This document shows positions 17,516-27,016 of a stretch of 64,000 nucleotides of DNA, piece after piece. How positions within the stretch are numbered: the stretch's first letter is position 1; each line of letters starts with the position of its first letter. A program made the translations under genes and the position numbers. The stretch is taken from the NCBI RefSeq assembly GCF_019237615.1, contig NZ_JAFAGT010000071.1:1-64000 (forward strand), written 5' to 3'. The notes under the pieces were generated by a model that was not told where the DNA came from, searched no databases, and saw only the letters and a program-made list of their open reading frames with translations. Source of the stretch: Roseateles sp. (lineage in GTDB: Bacteria > Pseudomonadota > Gammaproteobacteria > Burkholderiales > Burkholderiaceae_C).

Positions 17516-18262
17516 GTGCTGCGCTGGCCGTTTCTGCTGAGCGCGCTGCTTTGCCTTCCGGCGCCGGCGCAGGAGCTGTCCCTGCGCACAGTCCAGCAGA
17601 GCGGCGCCACGGTCAAGTACGACCCGGACGGCGGCAGTGCCAGGCCGGGGCTGTGCCTGGAGGTCCTGCGCGCCGTCGAGCGCACCGACCCGGGGCTGCA
17701 TTTCACGGGGCTGGAGCAGCAGGTGCCGCTGCGGCGCGTCGAGCGGCTGCTGGCCGATGGCCTCGTGGACGCCTTCTTCTGCCTGCTGAGGACGCCGGAG
17801 CGCGAGAAGCAGTGGCACTACGTGCCGGTGCCGCTCTACACGATACGCCACGTCGTCACGCAGCGCGCGGACGATCCACGCCCGCTGGCCAGCCTGGCCG
17901 AGCTGGCGGCCCTGAGCCAGCGCAAGCCGGTGCTGATCTCGCGCGGCTCCGCGCTGACGCGCCGGCTCGCGGCGGCCGACGTGGTCTTCACCGAAGTCGG
18001 CTCCGAGCGCGAGGCGCTGCAGATGCTGGCGCTGGGCCGCGCCGACGCCGTCTACGGCCAGGACATCAACCTGCAGCGCCACATCGCCGAGAGCAAGATG
18101 GGCGACAAGCTGAAGATAGGCCGCACCGTGTTCCAGGAGGAAGCCCAGTACCTCACCGTTCGCGCCGACCTGCCGGCCGGCCAGGAGGAGCGTCTCGCAC
18201 AGGCGCTGCGCCGGCTGGAGCGCGATGGCGCGCTGCGCCAACTGGCCGAGAAATACCGATGA
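17516..18262 (+). CDS. Periplasmic substrate-binding protein, family 3-like
   Basis: A protein of 248 residues beginning at a GTG, with signal peptide LRWPFLLSALLCLPAPAQ and a two-lobe SBP_bac_3 pattern (RADAVYGQDINLQRHI near residue 180). It resembles the transporter-less periplasmic binding proteins, often annotated as amino-acid binding, that occur as orphans in Burkholderiales. No permease or ATPase gene is adjacent. The last four bases overlap tag in an ATGA arrangement, suggesting co-translation. Confidence 0.8.
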   Translation: MLRWPFLLSALLCLPAPAQELSLRTVQQSGATVKYDPDGGSARPGLCLEVLRAVERTDPGLHFTGLEQQVPLRRVERLLADGLVDAFFCLLRTPEREKQWHYVPVPLYTIRHVVTQRADDPRPLASLAELAALSQRKPVLISRGSALTRRLAAADVVFTEVGSEREALQMLALGRADAVYGQDINLQRHIAESKMGDKLKIGRTVFQEEAQYLTVRADLPAGQEERLAQALRRLERDGALRQLAEKYR

Positions 18263-18873
18263 AGCCGCTCTACCTGCCGCCTGATGGCCGGCCGCGCTGC
18301 GCCTGGTGCGCCGCCGCGCCCGGCGACGACGCCTACCTGCGCTACCACGACGAGGAATGGGGCCGGCCCGTGGCCGACGACTTCCGGTTGTTCGAGAAGC
18401 TGTGCCTGGAGGGCTTCCAGAGCGGGCTGTCGTGGCGCACCATCCTGAACAAGCGCGAGGCCTTCCGCGCGGCCTTCGCCGGCTTCGACTACCACCGGGT
18501 GGCGAAGTTCGACGAGAAGGACGTGAACCGGCTGCTGGCCGACACGGGCATCGTGCGTCACCGCGGCAAGATAACGGCGGCCATCCACAACGCCGGGCGC
18601 TGCGTGGAGCTGGCGGCCACGGAGGGCTCGCTGGCCGCCTACCTGTGGCGCTTCGAGCCGGCGCAGAACTCGGTGGCCCACAACCTGTCGCAGTCGCCGG
18701 CCTCCGAGGCCCTGTCCAAGGACCTGAAGAAACGCGGCTGGAAGTTCGTCGGCCCGACGACCATGCACGCGCTGATCCAGGCCATGGGCCTCATCAACGA
18801 CCACCAGCCCGGCTGCCACCACTGGGCCCTGGCCGAGCAGGCGCGCGACGGCTTCAAGCGGCCTGGAACCTAG
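18259..18873 (+). CDS. tag: DNA-3-methyladenine glycosylase I
   Basis: Excises 3-methyladenine from alkylated DNA. The 204-residue protein matches Tag along its length: CAWC near residue 14 and GCHHW near the end for zinc binding, YHDEEWGRPV, FEKLCLEGFQSGLSWRTIL with the substrate-pocket aromatic and acidic residues, and KKRGWKFVGPTT. It overlaps the upstream binding-protein gene by four bases and is followed nine bases later by rpe. Confidence 0.96.
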   Translation: MKPLYLPPDGRPRCAWCAAAPGDDAYLRYHDEEWGRPVADDFRLFEKLCLEGFQSGLSWRTILNKREAFRAAFAGFDYHRVAKFDEKDVNRLLADTGIVRHRGKITAAIHNAGRCVELAATEGSLAAYLWRFEPAQNSVAHNLSQSPASEALSKDLKKRGWKFVGPTTMHALIQAMGLINDHQPGCHHWALAEQARDGFKRPGT

Positions 18874-18882
18874 AATCCGGCC

Positions 18883-19572
18883 ATGGCCGCCCCTCAATAC
18901 CGCATCGCCCCCAGCCTGTTGTCCGCCGATTTCGCCCGCCTGGGCGAGGAGGTCCGCAACGTGCTGGCCGCCGGCGCCGACTGGATCCACTTCGACGTGA
19001 TGGACAACCATTACGTGCCCAACCTGACCTTCGGGCCCATGGTCTGCGAGGCGCTGCGCCAGCACGCGGTCAAGCCTGACGGCACGCCGGCCGTCATCGA
19101 CGTGCACCTGATGGTGCAGCCCGTCGACAGCCTGGCACAGGCCTTCTGCCGCGCAGGCGCCGACATGGTGACCTTCCACCCCGAGGCCAGCGCCCACGTG
19201 GACCGCACGCTGCAGCTCATCAAGGCAGAGGGCAAGCAGGCTGGCCTGGTCTTCAACCCGGCCACTTCGCTGGACGTGCTGGAGTGGGTCATCGACAAGG
19301 TGGACATGGTGCTCCTGATGAGCGTCAACCCCGGCTTCGGCGGCCAGAGCTTCATCCCCAGCGCGCTGAGGAAGCTCAAGCAGGCGCGCGAGATCATCGC
19401 CAGGAGCGGTCGCGACATCCGCCTGGAGATCGACGGCGGCGTGAAGGTGGACAACATCCGCGAGATCGCCGCCGCAGGCGCCGATACCTTCGTCGCCGGC
19501 TCGGCCATCTTCGGCAGGCCCGACTACAAGGCCGTCATCGACGCGATGCGCGCCGAGCTGGCCAAAGCCTGA
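18883..19572 (+). CDS. rpe: Ribulose-phosphate 3-epimerase
   Basis: Interconverts ribulose 5-phosphate and xylulose 5-phosphate in the pentose phosphate and Calvin cycles. The 229-residue TIM barrel has [16 protein letters not shown], the metal-site [40 protein letters not shown] and [11 protein letters not shown]. Length and motifs are typical. A tyrosine phosphatase gene starts five bases after its stop. Confidence 0.97.
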   Translation: MAAPQYRIAPSLLSADFARLGEEVRNVLAAGADWIHFDVMDNHYVPNLTFGPMVCEALRQHAVKPDGTPAVIDVHLMVQPVDSLAQAFCRAGADMVTFHPEASAHVDRTLQLIKAEGKQAGLVFNPATSLDVLEWVIDKVDMVLLMSVNPGFGGQSFIPSALRKLKQAREIIARSGRDIRLEIDGGVKVDNIREIAAAGADTFVAGSAIFGRPDYKAVIDAMRAELAKA

Positions 19573-19577
19573 ACCAG

Positions 19578-20051
19578 ATGGCGGCCGTCCTGCTCGTCTG
19601 CACGGCCAACATCTGCCGCTCGCCGATGGCCGAGGCCATCTTCAAGGCGCGTCTGGGTGAGGTGTTCAAGACCATCGCGTCGGCCGGCGTGCATGCCGAC
19701 CCGCACGGCGGCCCGGTGGACGCCCGCGCCGCGGCCGCGCTGGCCCGGCATGACTACGGCCTGGCGCGCCGCTGGCGCTCGCACCGCGTCGAGCCGGAGC
19801 AGCTGGACAGGTACGACCTCGTGCTGGCGATGGAGGCCGAGCACCTCGCCTGGCTGCGCAGCAAGGCCGCGCCCGAGCTTCAGGCCCGCCTGCAGTTGCT
19901 GACCGACTTCGTGCCGGAGATGGCCGGCCAGGACATCCCCGACCCCTACTTCGGCCCCGTCGCGGGCTTCGACGCCGTGATCGGCATGATCGAGCGCGCC
20001 GCCGGCGGCCTGCAGATGGCGGCCCGCGAAGGCCGCCTGAGGTTCAGCTGA
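19578..20051 (+). CDS. Low-molecular-weight protein-tyrosine phosphatase
   Basis: A 157-residue cytoplasmic phosphatase. The P-loop is VCTANICRSPMAEA near residues 7-20 (Cys-x5-Arg, with Ala in place of the more usual Gly), and the general-acid loop is DIPDPYFG near 125. It probably dephosphorylates protein tyrosines or small phospho-compounds. It is tightly coupled to rpe, and its stop directly abuts the end of the convergent RND permease gene. Confidence 0.93.
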   Translation: MAAVLLVCTANICRSPMAEAIFKARLGEVFKTIASAGVHADPHGGPVDARAAAALARHDYGLARRWRSHRVEPEQLDRYDLVLAMEAEHLAWLRSKAAPELQARLQLLTDFVPEMAGQDIPDPYFGPVAGFDAVIGMIERAAGGLQMAAREGRLRFS

Positions 20052-23000
20052 TCAGGCGGCCTTGCTGGCGAACTCGGCCACCGCGCGGGTATCGGGCCCC
20101 TCGCCACTGAAGCGGTCCAGCGCCAGGTAGATGACCGGCGTGATGTAGAGCGTCACGGCCTGCGACAGGATCAGCCCGCCCACCACGGCCAGGCCCAGGG
20201 GCTGGCGCAGCTCGGCCCCGGCACCCAGGCCCAGCGCGATGGGCAGCGCGCCCATCAGCGCGGCCAGGGTCGTCATCATGATGGGCCTGAAGCGCAGGAT
20301 GCAGGCCTGGCGTATGGCCTCGGCCGGCGCCAGGCCCTGGCTGCGCTGCACATCCAGCGCGAAGTCGATCATCATGATCGCGTTCTTCTTCACGATGCCG
20401 ATCAGCATGACGATGCCGATGGTGGCGATGATGGTCAGCTCCATGCCGAAGAGCTGCAGCGTGATCAGCGCGCCCACGGCCGCCGACGGCAGGCCGGCCA
20501 GGATGGTGATGGGGTGGATGTAGCTCTCGTAGAGCAGGCCCAGCAGCACGTAGATGACGGCGACCGCAAGGCCGATCAACAGCAGCTGGCCGCCCTGCGA
20601 ATCCTGGAACACCGCCGCGTCGCCGCCATAGCTGGTGATGACGCTGGGCGGCAGCTTGATCTCCTGCGTGAAGGCCGCGATCTGCTGGGTCGCGTCACCC
20701 AGCGGCACGTTCGGCGCGAGGTTGAAGCTGATCGTGATGGCCTGCAGCTGGCCCTGGTGGTTGACGGCCGTCGGGCCCAGCGTGCGCTGCACGGTGGCGA
20801 AGGCTGCCAGCGGCACCTGGGCGCCGTTCTTGCCGCGCAGGTAGATCTTGTCGAAGGCCGTCTCGCTGCTGCGGTCGTCGTCGCCCGCCTCCATGATGAC
20901 CTGGTAGGTGTTGCTCTCCGCATAGATGCTGGACACCTGGCGCTCGCCGAAGGCGCCGTAGAGCGCGTTGCGCAGGTCCTGCATCTGCACGCCCAGGATG
21001 GCCGCGCGCTCGCGGTCGATGACGAGGCTGGCCTGCAGGCCGCGCATTTGCGAGTCGCTGGTGACGTCGCGGAAACGGTTGTCGCCGCGCAGCTTCTCCT
21101 GCAGCTTGGTGGCCCAGCTGTTGAGCTCGCCGGCCGACACCGACTGCAGCGTGTACTGGTAGCGGCTCTTGCTCTGGCGACCGCCCAGCTGCAGGTTCTG
21201 CACCGGGCGCAGATAGACCTGGATGCCGGGCACGGCGCGCAGCTTCTTGCGCAGGCCCTCGAGCACCTTGGGCATGGGCTCACGCTCGCCGCGGGCCTTC
21301 AGGTTGATGAACATGCGGCCGGTGTTGGTGGCGGTCCCGGAGGGCCCGCCGCCGACGGCCGAGCTCAGCGCCGCTACGTTGGGGTCGTTGCGCACGATGG
21401 ACGCGACGCGCTCCTGCAGCAGCGTCATGGCGGCGAAGGAGGTGTCCTCGGCAGACTCGGTGCCGGCCTGGATCTGGCCGATGTCCTCCTCAGGGAAGAA
21501 GCCCTTGGGGATGGTGGCGTAGAACCACACCGTCGCGACGAAGCTCAGCAGGGCCACGCCCAGCACCCAGGCGCGATGGCGCAGCGCCAGGTCCAGCGTG
21601 CGCGTGTAGGCATTCAACGTGGCCGAGAAGCCGCGCTCGAAGAGCCGGCCCAGCGGCCCGTCCTCATGGTGCTCGCCCGCCTTCAGCAGGCGGCTGCACA
21701 GCATGGGGACCAGCGTCAGCGACACGACGGCCGACACCAGGATGGACAGGCCCACGACGACGGCGAACTCGTGGAACAACAGGCCGATGACGCCCGGCAT
21801 GAAGAAGATGGGGATGAGCACCGCCACCAACGACACCGAGATCGACAGGATGGTGAACGCCATCTCGCGCGCGCCGCGCACCGCCGCGTCGAAGGGCTTC
21901 ATGCCGTCCTCGACATGGCGGACGATGTTCTCCAGCATGACGATGGCGTCGTCCACCACCAGGCCCACGGCCAGCGTGATGCCCAGCAGCGAGATGTTGT
22001 CCAGCGAGTAGCCCAGCGCGAACAGAAGCGTCAGCGCGCCGATCAGCGAGATCGGCAGCGAGGCCGTCGGGATCAGCGTCGCCACCGCACGGCGCAGGAA
22101 GATGAAGATGACCAGCACCACCAGGCCCACCGTCAGCGCCAGAGTCAGGTAGACGTCGTGCAGCGACTCGCGGATGGATACCGAGCGGTCGCTCAACGTG
22201 TCCATCTTGATGGACGCCGGCATCTGCGCCGCGAAGCGCGGCAGCAAGGCCTTGACCTTGTCTACCACCTGCACGGTGTTGGCGTCAGGCTGGCGCTGGA
22301 TGGCCAGCACGATGGAGCGCTCGCCCTGGTAGGTGGAGTAGGTCTTGCTGGTCTCGACGCTGTCCTGCACCTCGGCCACGTCGCGCAGCAGCACCGGAGC
22401 GCCGTTGCGCGAGGCGACGACGATGCGGCCGAACTCGGTGGCATCGCGCAGCTGGCGGTTGGCCTGGATGGTCAGCGTCTGGCGCGCGCCGTCCAGCACG
22501 CCCACCGGCGTGTTGGCGTTGGCCGCCCTCACCGCCCCCTGCAGCTCGTCCAGCGTGATGTTGCGCTGGTTCAGCAGGTCGGTGCTGACCTTGATGCGCA
22601 CCGCATAGCGCTTCTGGCCGTATATGGACACCTGGGCCACGCCGTCGATGGTGGACAGGCCCGGCGACAGCAGGTTCTCCGCATAGTCGTTCAGCTCGGT
22701 CAGGTCGATGGACGGCGAGGTCAGCGCCACCAGCAGCACCGGCGCGTCGGCCGGGTTGACCTTGCGGTAGCTGGGCGGCGAGGTCATCTCCGCCGGCAGC
22801 GCGCGCAGGGAGCGGAACAGCGCCGCTTGCACGTCCACCGCCGCGGCATCGATGTTGCGCGAGGGGTCGAACTCCAGCGTCAGCGAGGTGCTGCCCAGCG
22901 TGTTGACCGACGAGATGGTCTGCAGGCCCGCGATGGTCGCGAACTGCTTCTCCAGCGGCAGCGCCACCGAAGACGCCATGGTCTCGGGCGACGCGCCGGG

Positions 23001-23153
23001 CAGCGAGGCACCGACGTTGATGATGGGCGTGTTGTAGGACGGCAGCGCCGCGACCGGGATCTTGCTCCAGGCCGCCAGGCCGGCGATGACCAGCGACAGG
23101 TTCAGCAGCACGGTCATGACCGGCCGCCGGATGAAGACCTCCGTGAGCCTCAT
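20052..23153 (-). CDS. RND efflux permease, MdtB/MdtC-MuxB/C-like
   Basis: A 1033-residue inner-membrane proton antiporter of the HAE1-RND superfamily. It starts MRLTEVFIRRPVMTVLLNLS and has twelve membrane segments in two halves, a large periplasmic porter domain, the TM4 acidic pair in LAVGLVVDDAIVMLENIVRH and the TM10-11 segment GIVMLIGIVKKNAIMMIDFA. It expels drugs or other amphiphiles in complex with the adaptor encoded upstream (ATGA overlap). No outer-membrane factor or regulator gene is adjacent, so it must borrow one. Confidence 0.93.
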   Translation of the reverse strand: MRLTEVFIRRPVMTVLLNLSLVIAGLAAWSKIPVAALPSYNTPIINVGASLPGASPETMASSVALPLEKQFATIAGLQTISSVNTLGSTSLTLEFDPSRNIDAAAVDVQAALFRSLRALPAEMTSPPSYRKVNPADAPVLLVALTSPSIDLTELNDYAENLLSPGLSTIDGVAQVSIYGQKRYAVRIKVSTDLLNQRNITLDELQGAVRAANANTPVGVLDGARQTLTIQANRQLRDATEFGRIVVASRNGAPVLLRDVAEVQDSVETSKTYSTYQGERSIVLAIQRQPDANTVQVVDKVKALLPRFAAQMPASIKMDTLSDRSVSIRESLHDVYLTLALTVGLVVLVIFIFLRRAVATLIPTASLPISLIGALTLLFALGYSLDNISLLGITLAVGLVVDDAIVMLENIVRHVEDGMKPFDAAVRGAREMAFTILSISVSLVAVLIPIFFMPGVIGLLFHEFAVVVGLSILVSAVVSLTLVPMLCSRLLKAGEHHEDGPLGRLFERGFSATLNAYTRTLDLALRHRAWVLGVALLSFVATVWFYATIPKGFFPEEDIGQIQAGTESAEDTSFAAMTLLQERVASIVRNDPNVAALSSAVGGGPSGTATNTGRMFINLKARGEREPMPKVLEGLRKKLRAVPGIQVYLRPVQNLQLGGRQSKSRYQYTLQSVSAGELNSWATKLQEKLRGDNRFRDVTSDSQMRGLQASLVIDRERAAILGVQMQDLRNALYGAFGERQVSSIYAESNTYQVIMEAGDDDRSSETAFDKIYLRGKNGAQVPLAAFATVQRTLGPTAVNHQGQLQAITISFNLAPNVPLGDATQQIAAFTQEIKLPPSVITSYGGDAAVFQDSQGGQLLLIGLAVAVIYVLLGLLYESYIHPITILAGLPSAAVGALITLQLFGMELTIIATIGIVMLIGIVKKNAIMMIDFALDVQRSQGLAPAEAIRQACILRFRPIMMTTLAALMGALPIALGLGAGAELRQPLGLAVVGGLILSQAVTLYITPVIYLALDRFSGEGPDTRAVAEFASKAA

Positions 23154-24349
23154 TTGCCTGCGCCCGAAGCTGCTGCGGAAGCTGCCGGCGCCGCGCCGCC
23201 GCTGGGCTGGATGCGCAGCGGTGTTCCCGGGCGCAGGTTCTGCTTGCCCTCCATGACGACCTGGGCCGTCGCGTCCAGGCCCTCGACGACGGCCTGCTCG
23301 CCCATGGCCTGGCGCAGCTGCACGGGCACGAGCTTGGCCGTGTCGTCCGGGCCGACGACGTAGACCGAGCGTTCATTGCCGCGCATGATGATGGCGGCCT
23401 GCGGCACCACCGTCACGCCCTTGAGCGTGCGCAGCGTGACGCGCACGCGCAGGTACTGGCCCGGCCACAGCGCATGGGCCTTGTTGTCGAACTCGGCCTT
23501 GACCTTGATGGTGCCGGTGGTGGCGTCGACGAGGTTGTCCACCGCCGAGACGCGGCCCTTGATGGACGCCGTACCGCGCGGCGCACCGGGCGGCGGCAAG
23601 GCCTCCACGTCCAGCTCGCCGGCGCGCGTGGCGCTCAGCAGCGAGCCCAGTTGCGTCTCGGGCACCGTGAAGCTGATGGCGATGGGATCCAGCTGCGCGA
23701 TGTTGACCAGCGGCAGCGCCGTCGCGTTGGCCTGCACCAGGCTGCCCGGGTAGACGCTGACGATGCCGGCGCGGCCGCTGATGGGCGCGCGCAACTCGTT
23801 GTAGCCGACGGTGACCTGGGCAGCCTGCACGGCAGCCTCGTCGCTGCGCATCAGCGCCTGGCCGGCGTCGAAGTTGGCCTGCGCCGTATCGACGGCGTTC
23901 TGGGCGATGAAGTTCTGCGCCTTCAGCTCCTTGGCGCGGTTGAGCTGGCGCTCCAGGTCGGCCTGGGCCGCGCGGTCGCGGGCGAGCTGGGCGCGCGCTT
24001 TCTCCAGCGCGGCACGGTCGGCGCGGTCGTCGAAGCGGAACAGCAGCTCGCCCTTGCGCACATGCTGGCCGTCCTTGACGAGCACCTGGGCCACGGTGCT
24101 GGTCGTCTGCGCGCGCAGGTCCACGCTCTGCAGCGCCGTCACGGTGCCACTGGCCTCCACGATGATGGGCACGTCGGCCTGCCTGACCTTGACGACACCG
24201 ACGTTCTGGGGCGGCGCGCTCGCTGCGGCAGCCGTGGCCGAGGCGCCGCGCGGCGGCGCCATGCCTTCTGCATCTGCCTTGCGTCCGCAGCCGCTCAGGG
24301 CCAAGATGGCCAGGCCACAGAAGATCATCAGTTGAGGGGTCGAGCGCAT
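23150..24349 (-). CDS. RND efflux periplasmic adaptor (membrane fusion protein)
   Basis: A 399-residue lipoprotein adaptor. The signal has lipobox LALSGC. Lipoyl/barrel regions flank a coiled-coil hairpin rich in Ala, Gln and Lys (ARAQLARDRAAQADLERQL near residue 120). Family motifs include VDLRAQTTSTVAQVLVKDGQ and YNELRAPISGRAG. It bridges the permease to an outer-membrane channel. It is the first gene of the two-gene unit. Confidence 0.92.
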   Translation of the reverse strand: MRSTPQLMIFCGLAILALSGCGRKADAEGMAPPRGASATAAAASAPPQNVGVVKVRQADVPIIVEASGTVTALQSVDLRAQTTSTVAQVLVKDGQHVRKGELLFRFDDRADRAALEKARAQLARDRAAQADLERQLNRAKELKAQNFIAQNAVDTAQANFDAGQALMRSDEAAVQAAQVTVGYNELRAPISGRAGIVSVYPGSLVQANATALPLVNIAQLDPIAISFTVPETQLGSLLSATRAGELDVEALPPPGAPRGTASIKGRVSAVDNLVDATTGTIKVKAEFDNKAHALWPGQYLRVRVTLRTLKGVTVVPQAAIIMRGNERSVYVVGPDDTAKLVPVQLRQAMGEQAVVEGLDATAQVVMEGKQNLRPGTPLRIQPSGGAAPAASAAASGAGK

Positions 24350-24403
24350 GAGGCTGGGCGTGCCAAAAGTAATAGGGATTGACCGAAAAAACAGATCAGC
24401 TTA

Positions 24404-24422
24404 ACCGGCCCGTTTTACCGGT
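24404..24422. promoter_or_regulatory. Dyad in the promoter region of the RND operon
   Basis: ACCGG-N9-CCGGT lies in an AT-rich gap of 111 bases (24350-24460) between psuG and the adaptor gene, flanked by further short complementary segments (CAGC and GCTG). On the minus strand TATTAC, about 20 bases before the adaptor ATG, is a weak -10 candidate. The dyad may be a repressor operator for the efflux genes or part of a psuG terminator; the sequence does not decide. Confidence 0.3.
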
Positions 24423-24460
24423 AGGTTGCTGGCCGCGGTCGACCCGTACTTTTTTTGCCC

Positions 24461-25369
24461 TCAGCCCTGCAGCGCGCGTGCCAGTCGCGCCCCCGCGATG
24501 GCGTTGTTCTTCACCAGCGCGATGTTGGTAGCCAGGCTGCGCCCGCCCGTCAGCGCCTTGATGCGGCCCAGCAGGAACGGCGTGATGGCCTTGCCGGCGA
24601 TGCCCTGGGCTTGCGCCTCGGCCAGGGCCCGGGCCGTGATCGCGTCGATCTCCTCGCGCGGCATGGCCTCGGCGGCCGGCACCGGATTGCTGATGACCAC
24701 ACCGCCCACCAGGCCCAGCGCCCATTTGGCGCGGATGAAGCGCGCCTGCTCTTGCGCACCGTCCATGCGGAAGTCAGCCTTGAGACCGCTGTCGGGCGTA
24801 AAGAAGGCGGCGAAGTTGTCCTGGCCGATGCTCAGCACCGGCACGCCGTGGGTCTCCAGGTATTCCAGCGTCAGGCCCAGGTCAAGGATGGACTTGGCAC
24901 CGGCGCAGACCACCGCCACCGGCGTGCGCGCCAGTTCCTGCAGGTCGGCCGAGATGTCGAAGCTCTCGGCGCCGCCGCGGTGCACGCCACCGATACCGCC
25001 GGTGACGAAGACCTCGATGCCGGCCAGCTGGGCGCAGATCATCGTCGCAGCCACGGTGGTGGCGCCCAGGCGGCCGGTGGCAACGGCATAGGGCAGATCG
25101 CGGCGGCTGAGCTTCATCGCGTCCGGCGCCTGGGCCAGCCGCTGCAGCTCGGCGTCGTCCAGGCCCACGCGGATGCGCCCGTCGATGACGGCGATGGTGG
25201 CCGGCACGGCGCCCTCGCGGCGGATGACGTCCTCGACCTGGCGGGCCGTATCCAGGTTCTGTGGCCAGGGCATGCCATGGGCAATGATGGTCGACTCGAG
25301 GGCCACGACGGGACGGCCCTGCTCACGGGCGGCGGCCACCTCGGGCGAGAGTTGGATCAGTTCGTTCAT
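24461..25369 (-). CDS. psuG: Pseudouridine-5'-phosphate glycosidase
   Basis: Reversibly cleaves pseudouridine 5'-phosphate to uracil and ribose 5-phosphate, salvaging the C-nucleoside. The 302-residue protein carries VALESTIIAHGMPWPQN near residue 22, VATGRLGATTVAATM near 95, FVTGGIGGVHRGG near 118, CAGAKSILDLGLTLEYLET near 150 and the terminal NIALVKNNA. Its ATG overlaps the stop of the PfkB kinase gene, forming the usual psuK-psuG pair. Confidence 0.95.
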   Translation of the reverse strand: MNELIQLSPEVAAAREQGRPVVALESTIIAHGMPWPQNLDTARQVEDVIRREGAVPATIAVIDGRIRVGLDDAELQRLAQAPDAMKLSRRDLPYAVATGRLGATTVAATMICAQLAGIEVFVTGGIGGVHRGGAESFDISADLQELARTPVAVVCAGAKSILDLGLTLEYLETHGVPVLSIGQDNFAAFFTPDSGLKADFRMDGAQEQARFIRAKWALGLVGGVVISNPVPAAEAMPREEIDAITARALAEAQAQGIAGKAITPFLLGRIKALTGGRSLATNIALVKNNAIAGARLARALQG

Positions 25370-26274
25370 CGGTGTTCCAGAAACCTGGGGTTCAGTTTGG
25401 GGTGGACGCTGTCCTCGGTCTGCAGCGTCAGCGCGGCGAGGTCCAGGCCCAGGCGGGCCGCGGCGTCGAAGTCGGCCGCGTCGCGCAACAGCGCCGCGCA
25501 GACGCCGGCCGACAACGCGTCGCCGGCGCCGGTCACGTCGACGACGGGCACGTCGGGCGCCGGCCAATGGCGCGGCGCCCGGCCGGGTTCGCTGAGCAAC
25601 AGGCCCTCGGCGCCTTGGGAAACGAGCACACGGGCCACGCCGCGCGCATGCAGGGCCGCGAAGGCAGCCTGCGGCTCGGGCGCCACGCAAGCCAGCTCGC
25701 CGGCGTTCAGCATCAGCAGGTGCAAGCCGGCGAGCCGCTCGGGCAGGCGTGCCATCTTGGCCTCGGACACGGCCACGCAGACCAGCGGAACACCAGTGGC
25801 ACGTGCCTCGTCCAGCAGCAGCGGCCAGGCATCGGTGGGCAGGTTGCCGTCGGCGACGACCAGCGCAGCGCCGGCACGCAGCGTCTTGCTGGCCTCCAGC
25901 GCCCAGGGGTTGAGGCTCTCCACCAACGGCATGGCCGCCAGGCCCAGCGCCAGGCCACCGTCGGGTGCCAGCACGGCCGTGTAGCTGTCGCTGGCATGGC
26001 GGCGCAGCTGTAGGACGGCCTGCGTGTCGATGCCGACGGCGGCGGCCTGCTCAAGCAGCATGCGGCCACCCGCGTCGTCGCCCACGGCGGCCACCAGGGC
26101 CACCGGCAGACCCAGGCGTGCCAGGTTCTCGGCCACGTTGCGCACGACACCTCCGGGGGTCTCGTGCGATTCGCAGGGGTTGGACGAGCCGGGCAGCGCC
26201 TGCGCCAGCAGTCTGAGCTTGCGGTCGACATTGAGGCCGCCGATGCAGACGATGGGGGCGGCGGTGGTAGTCAT
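25366..26274 (-). CDS. psuK: PfkB-family sugar kinase, probable pseudouridine kinase
   Basis: A 302-residue ribokinase-fold enzyme with the N-terminal signature IVCIGGLNVDRKLRL, PGGVVRNVAENLARLG near residue 40, and the C-terminal anion-hole motif VDVTGAGDALSAGV near 250. Pairing with psuG by ATGA overlap supports pseudouridine as substrate, giving the 5'-phosphate used by PsuG. No transporter gene is adjacent. Confidence 0.9.
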   Translation of the reverse strand: MTTTAAPIVCIGGLNVDRKLRLLAQALPGSSNPCESHETPGGVVRNVAENLARLGLPVALVAAVGDDAGGRMLLEQAAAVGIDTQAVLQLRRHASDSYTAVLAPDGGLALGLAAMPLVESLNPWALEASKTLRAGAALVVADGNLPTDAWPLLLDEARATGVPLVCVAVSEAKMARLPERLAGLHLLMLNAGELACVAPEPQAAFAALHARGVARVLVSQGAEGLLLSEPGRAPRHWPAPDVPVVDVTGAGDALSAGVCAALLRDAADFDAAARLGLDLAALTLQTEDSVHPKLNPRFLEHR

Positions 26275-26284
26275 TGGCGTCATT

Positions 26285-26962
26285 CTAGGAAGCCCGCTCG
26301 CCGAACCAGGCCGCCATCGTCGCGGCAAGCGCCTGCACCACCTGCGCGTCCGTGCGCCCGCTGCGCGCCCGCACATGGAAGGCATGGTCGGCGTCTTCCT
26401 CGATGTGCAGCGTCGCCCCATCGCCCAGGCCCTGCACGACGCCCCGCAGCAGGCCCAGCTCGGCCAGCTCGTCGCGCGTGCCCTGCAGGAACAGCAGGGG
26501 CACCCTCACGTCGGCCAGGTGGGCGGCCCGCTCGACGCCCGGCTTGCCCGCCGGATGCAGCGGAAAGCCGACGAAGGCCAGCCCGCGCAGGCCCGGCATG
26601 GGCGCCAGGGCCTGAGCCTGCGAGCTCATGCGCCCGCCGAAGGACTTGCCGCCGGCAAACAGCGGCACGTCGGGCAGGCGACCACGCGCCGCCGCCACCG
26701 CCGCACGCACGGTGGCATGGGCCAGCGCGGGCGTGTCGGGCCGCTTTGAGCCGCGCTCCATGTAGGGAAACTGGTAGCGCAAGGTCGCGACAGCCTGCTC
26801 GAGCAAGGCCTGCGACAGCGCAGCCATGAAGTCATGCTGCATGCCAGCGCCCGCGCCATGGGCGAACGCGTAGGCAGCCCGCGGCCGCGACGGCAGCAGC
26901 CACAGGGCGGAGACGGTGGTGCGGTCGTTGACCGTCAGCGAAAGAGGCTCGGGCGGGTTCAT
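26285..26962 (-). CDS. Alpha/beta hydrolase, KANL3/Tex30-like
   Basis: A 225-residue predicted hydrolase. AYAFAHGAGAGMQHDFM near residue 30 forms the oxyanion-side loop, LFAGGKSFGGRMSS near 100 the nucleophile elbow (Ser in Gly-x-Ser-x-Gly-like context), LFLQGTRDELAE supplies the Asp and DADHAF the His. It resembles the small dienelactone-hydrolase-like family of unknown substrate. The start at 26962 is preferred to one seven codons upstream. It ends 11 bases upstream of psuK on the same strand and may share its transcript. Confidence 0.82.
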   Translation of the reverse strand: MNPPEPLSLTVNDRTTVSALWLLPSRPRAAYAFAHGAGAGMQHDFMAALSQALLEQAVATLRYQFPYMERGSKRPDTPALAHATVRAAVAAARGRLPDVPLFAGGKSFGGRMSSQAQALAPMPGLRGLAFVGFPLHPAGKPGVERAAHLADVRVPLLFLQGTRDELAELGLLRGVVQGLGDGATLHIEEDADHAFHVRARSGRTDAQVVQALAATMAAWFGERAS

Positions 26963-27016
26963 GCCGGATGGCGGGGGCAGCAATCCCGCCAGCTTACGAC
27001 CCGCCCGGGCCGGCGC

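Noticed and set aside
20514..23363. A 949-codon open frame antisense to the RND permease gene
   Set aside because: It is Arg/Gln/His/Ala-rich and lacks any domain; in DNA of this GC content the complement of a long gene often stays open. The opposite strand encodes a complete RND pump with all motifs.
24420..24461. The T-run near 24448-24455 as a terminator for psuG
   Set aside because: The run is T-rich on the plus strand, whereas psuG is on the minus strand, where it reads as A residues; it does not follow a stem in the transcribed direction.
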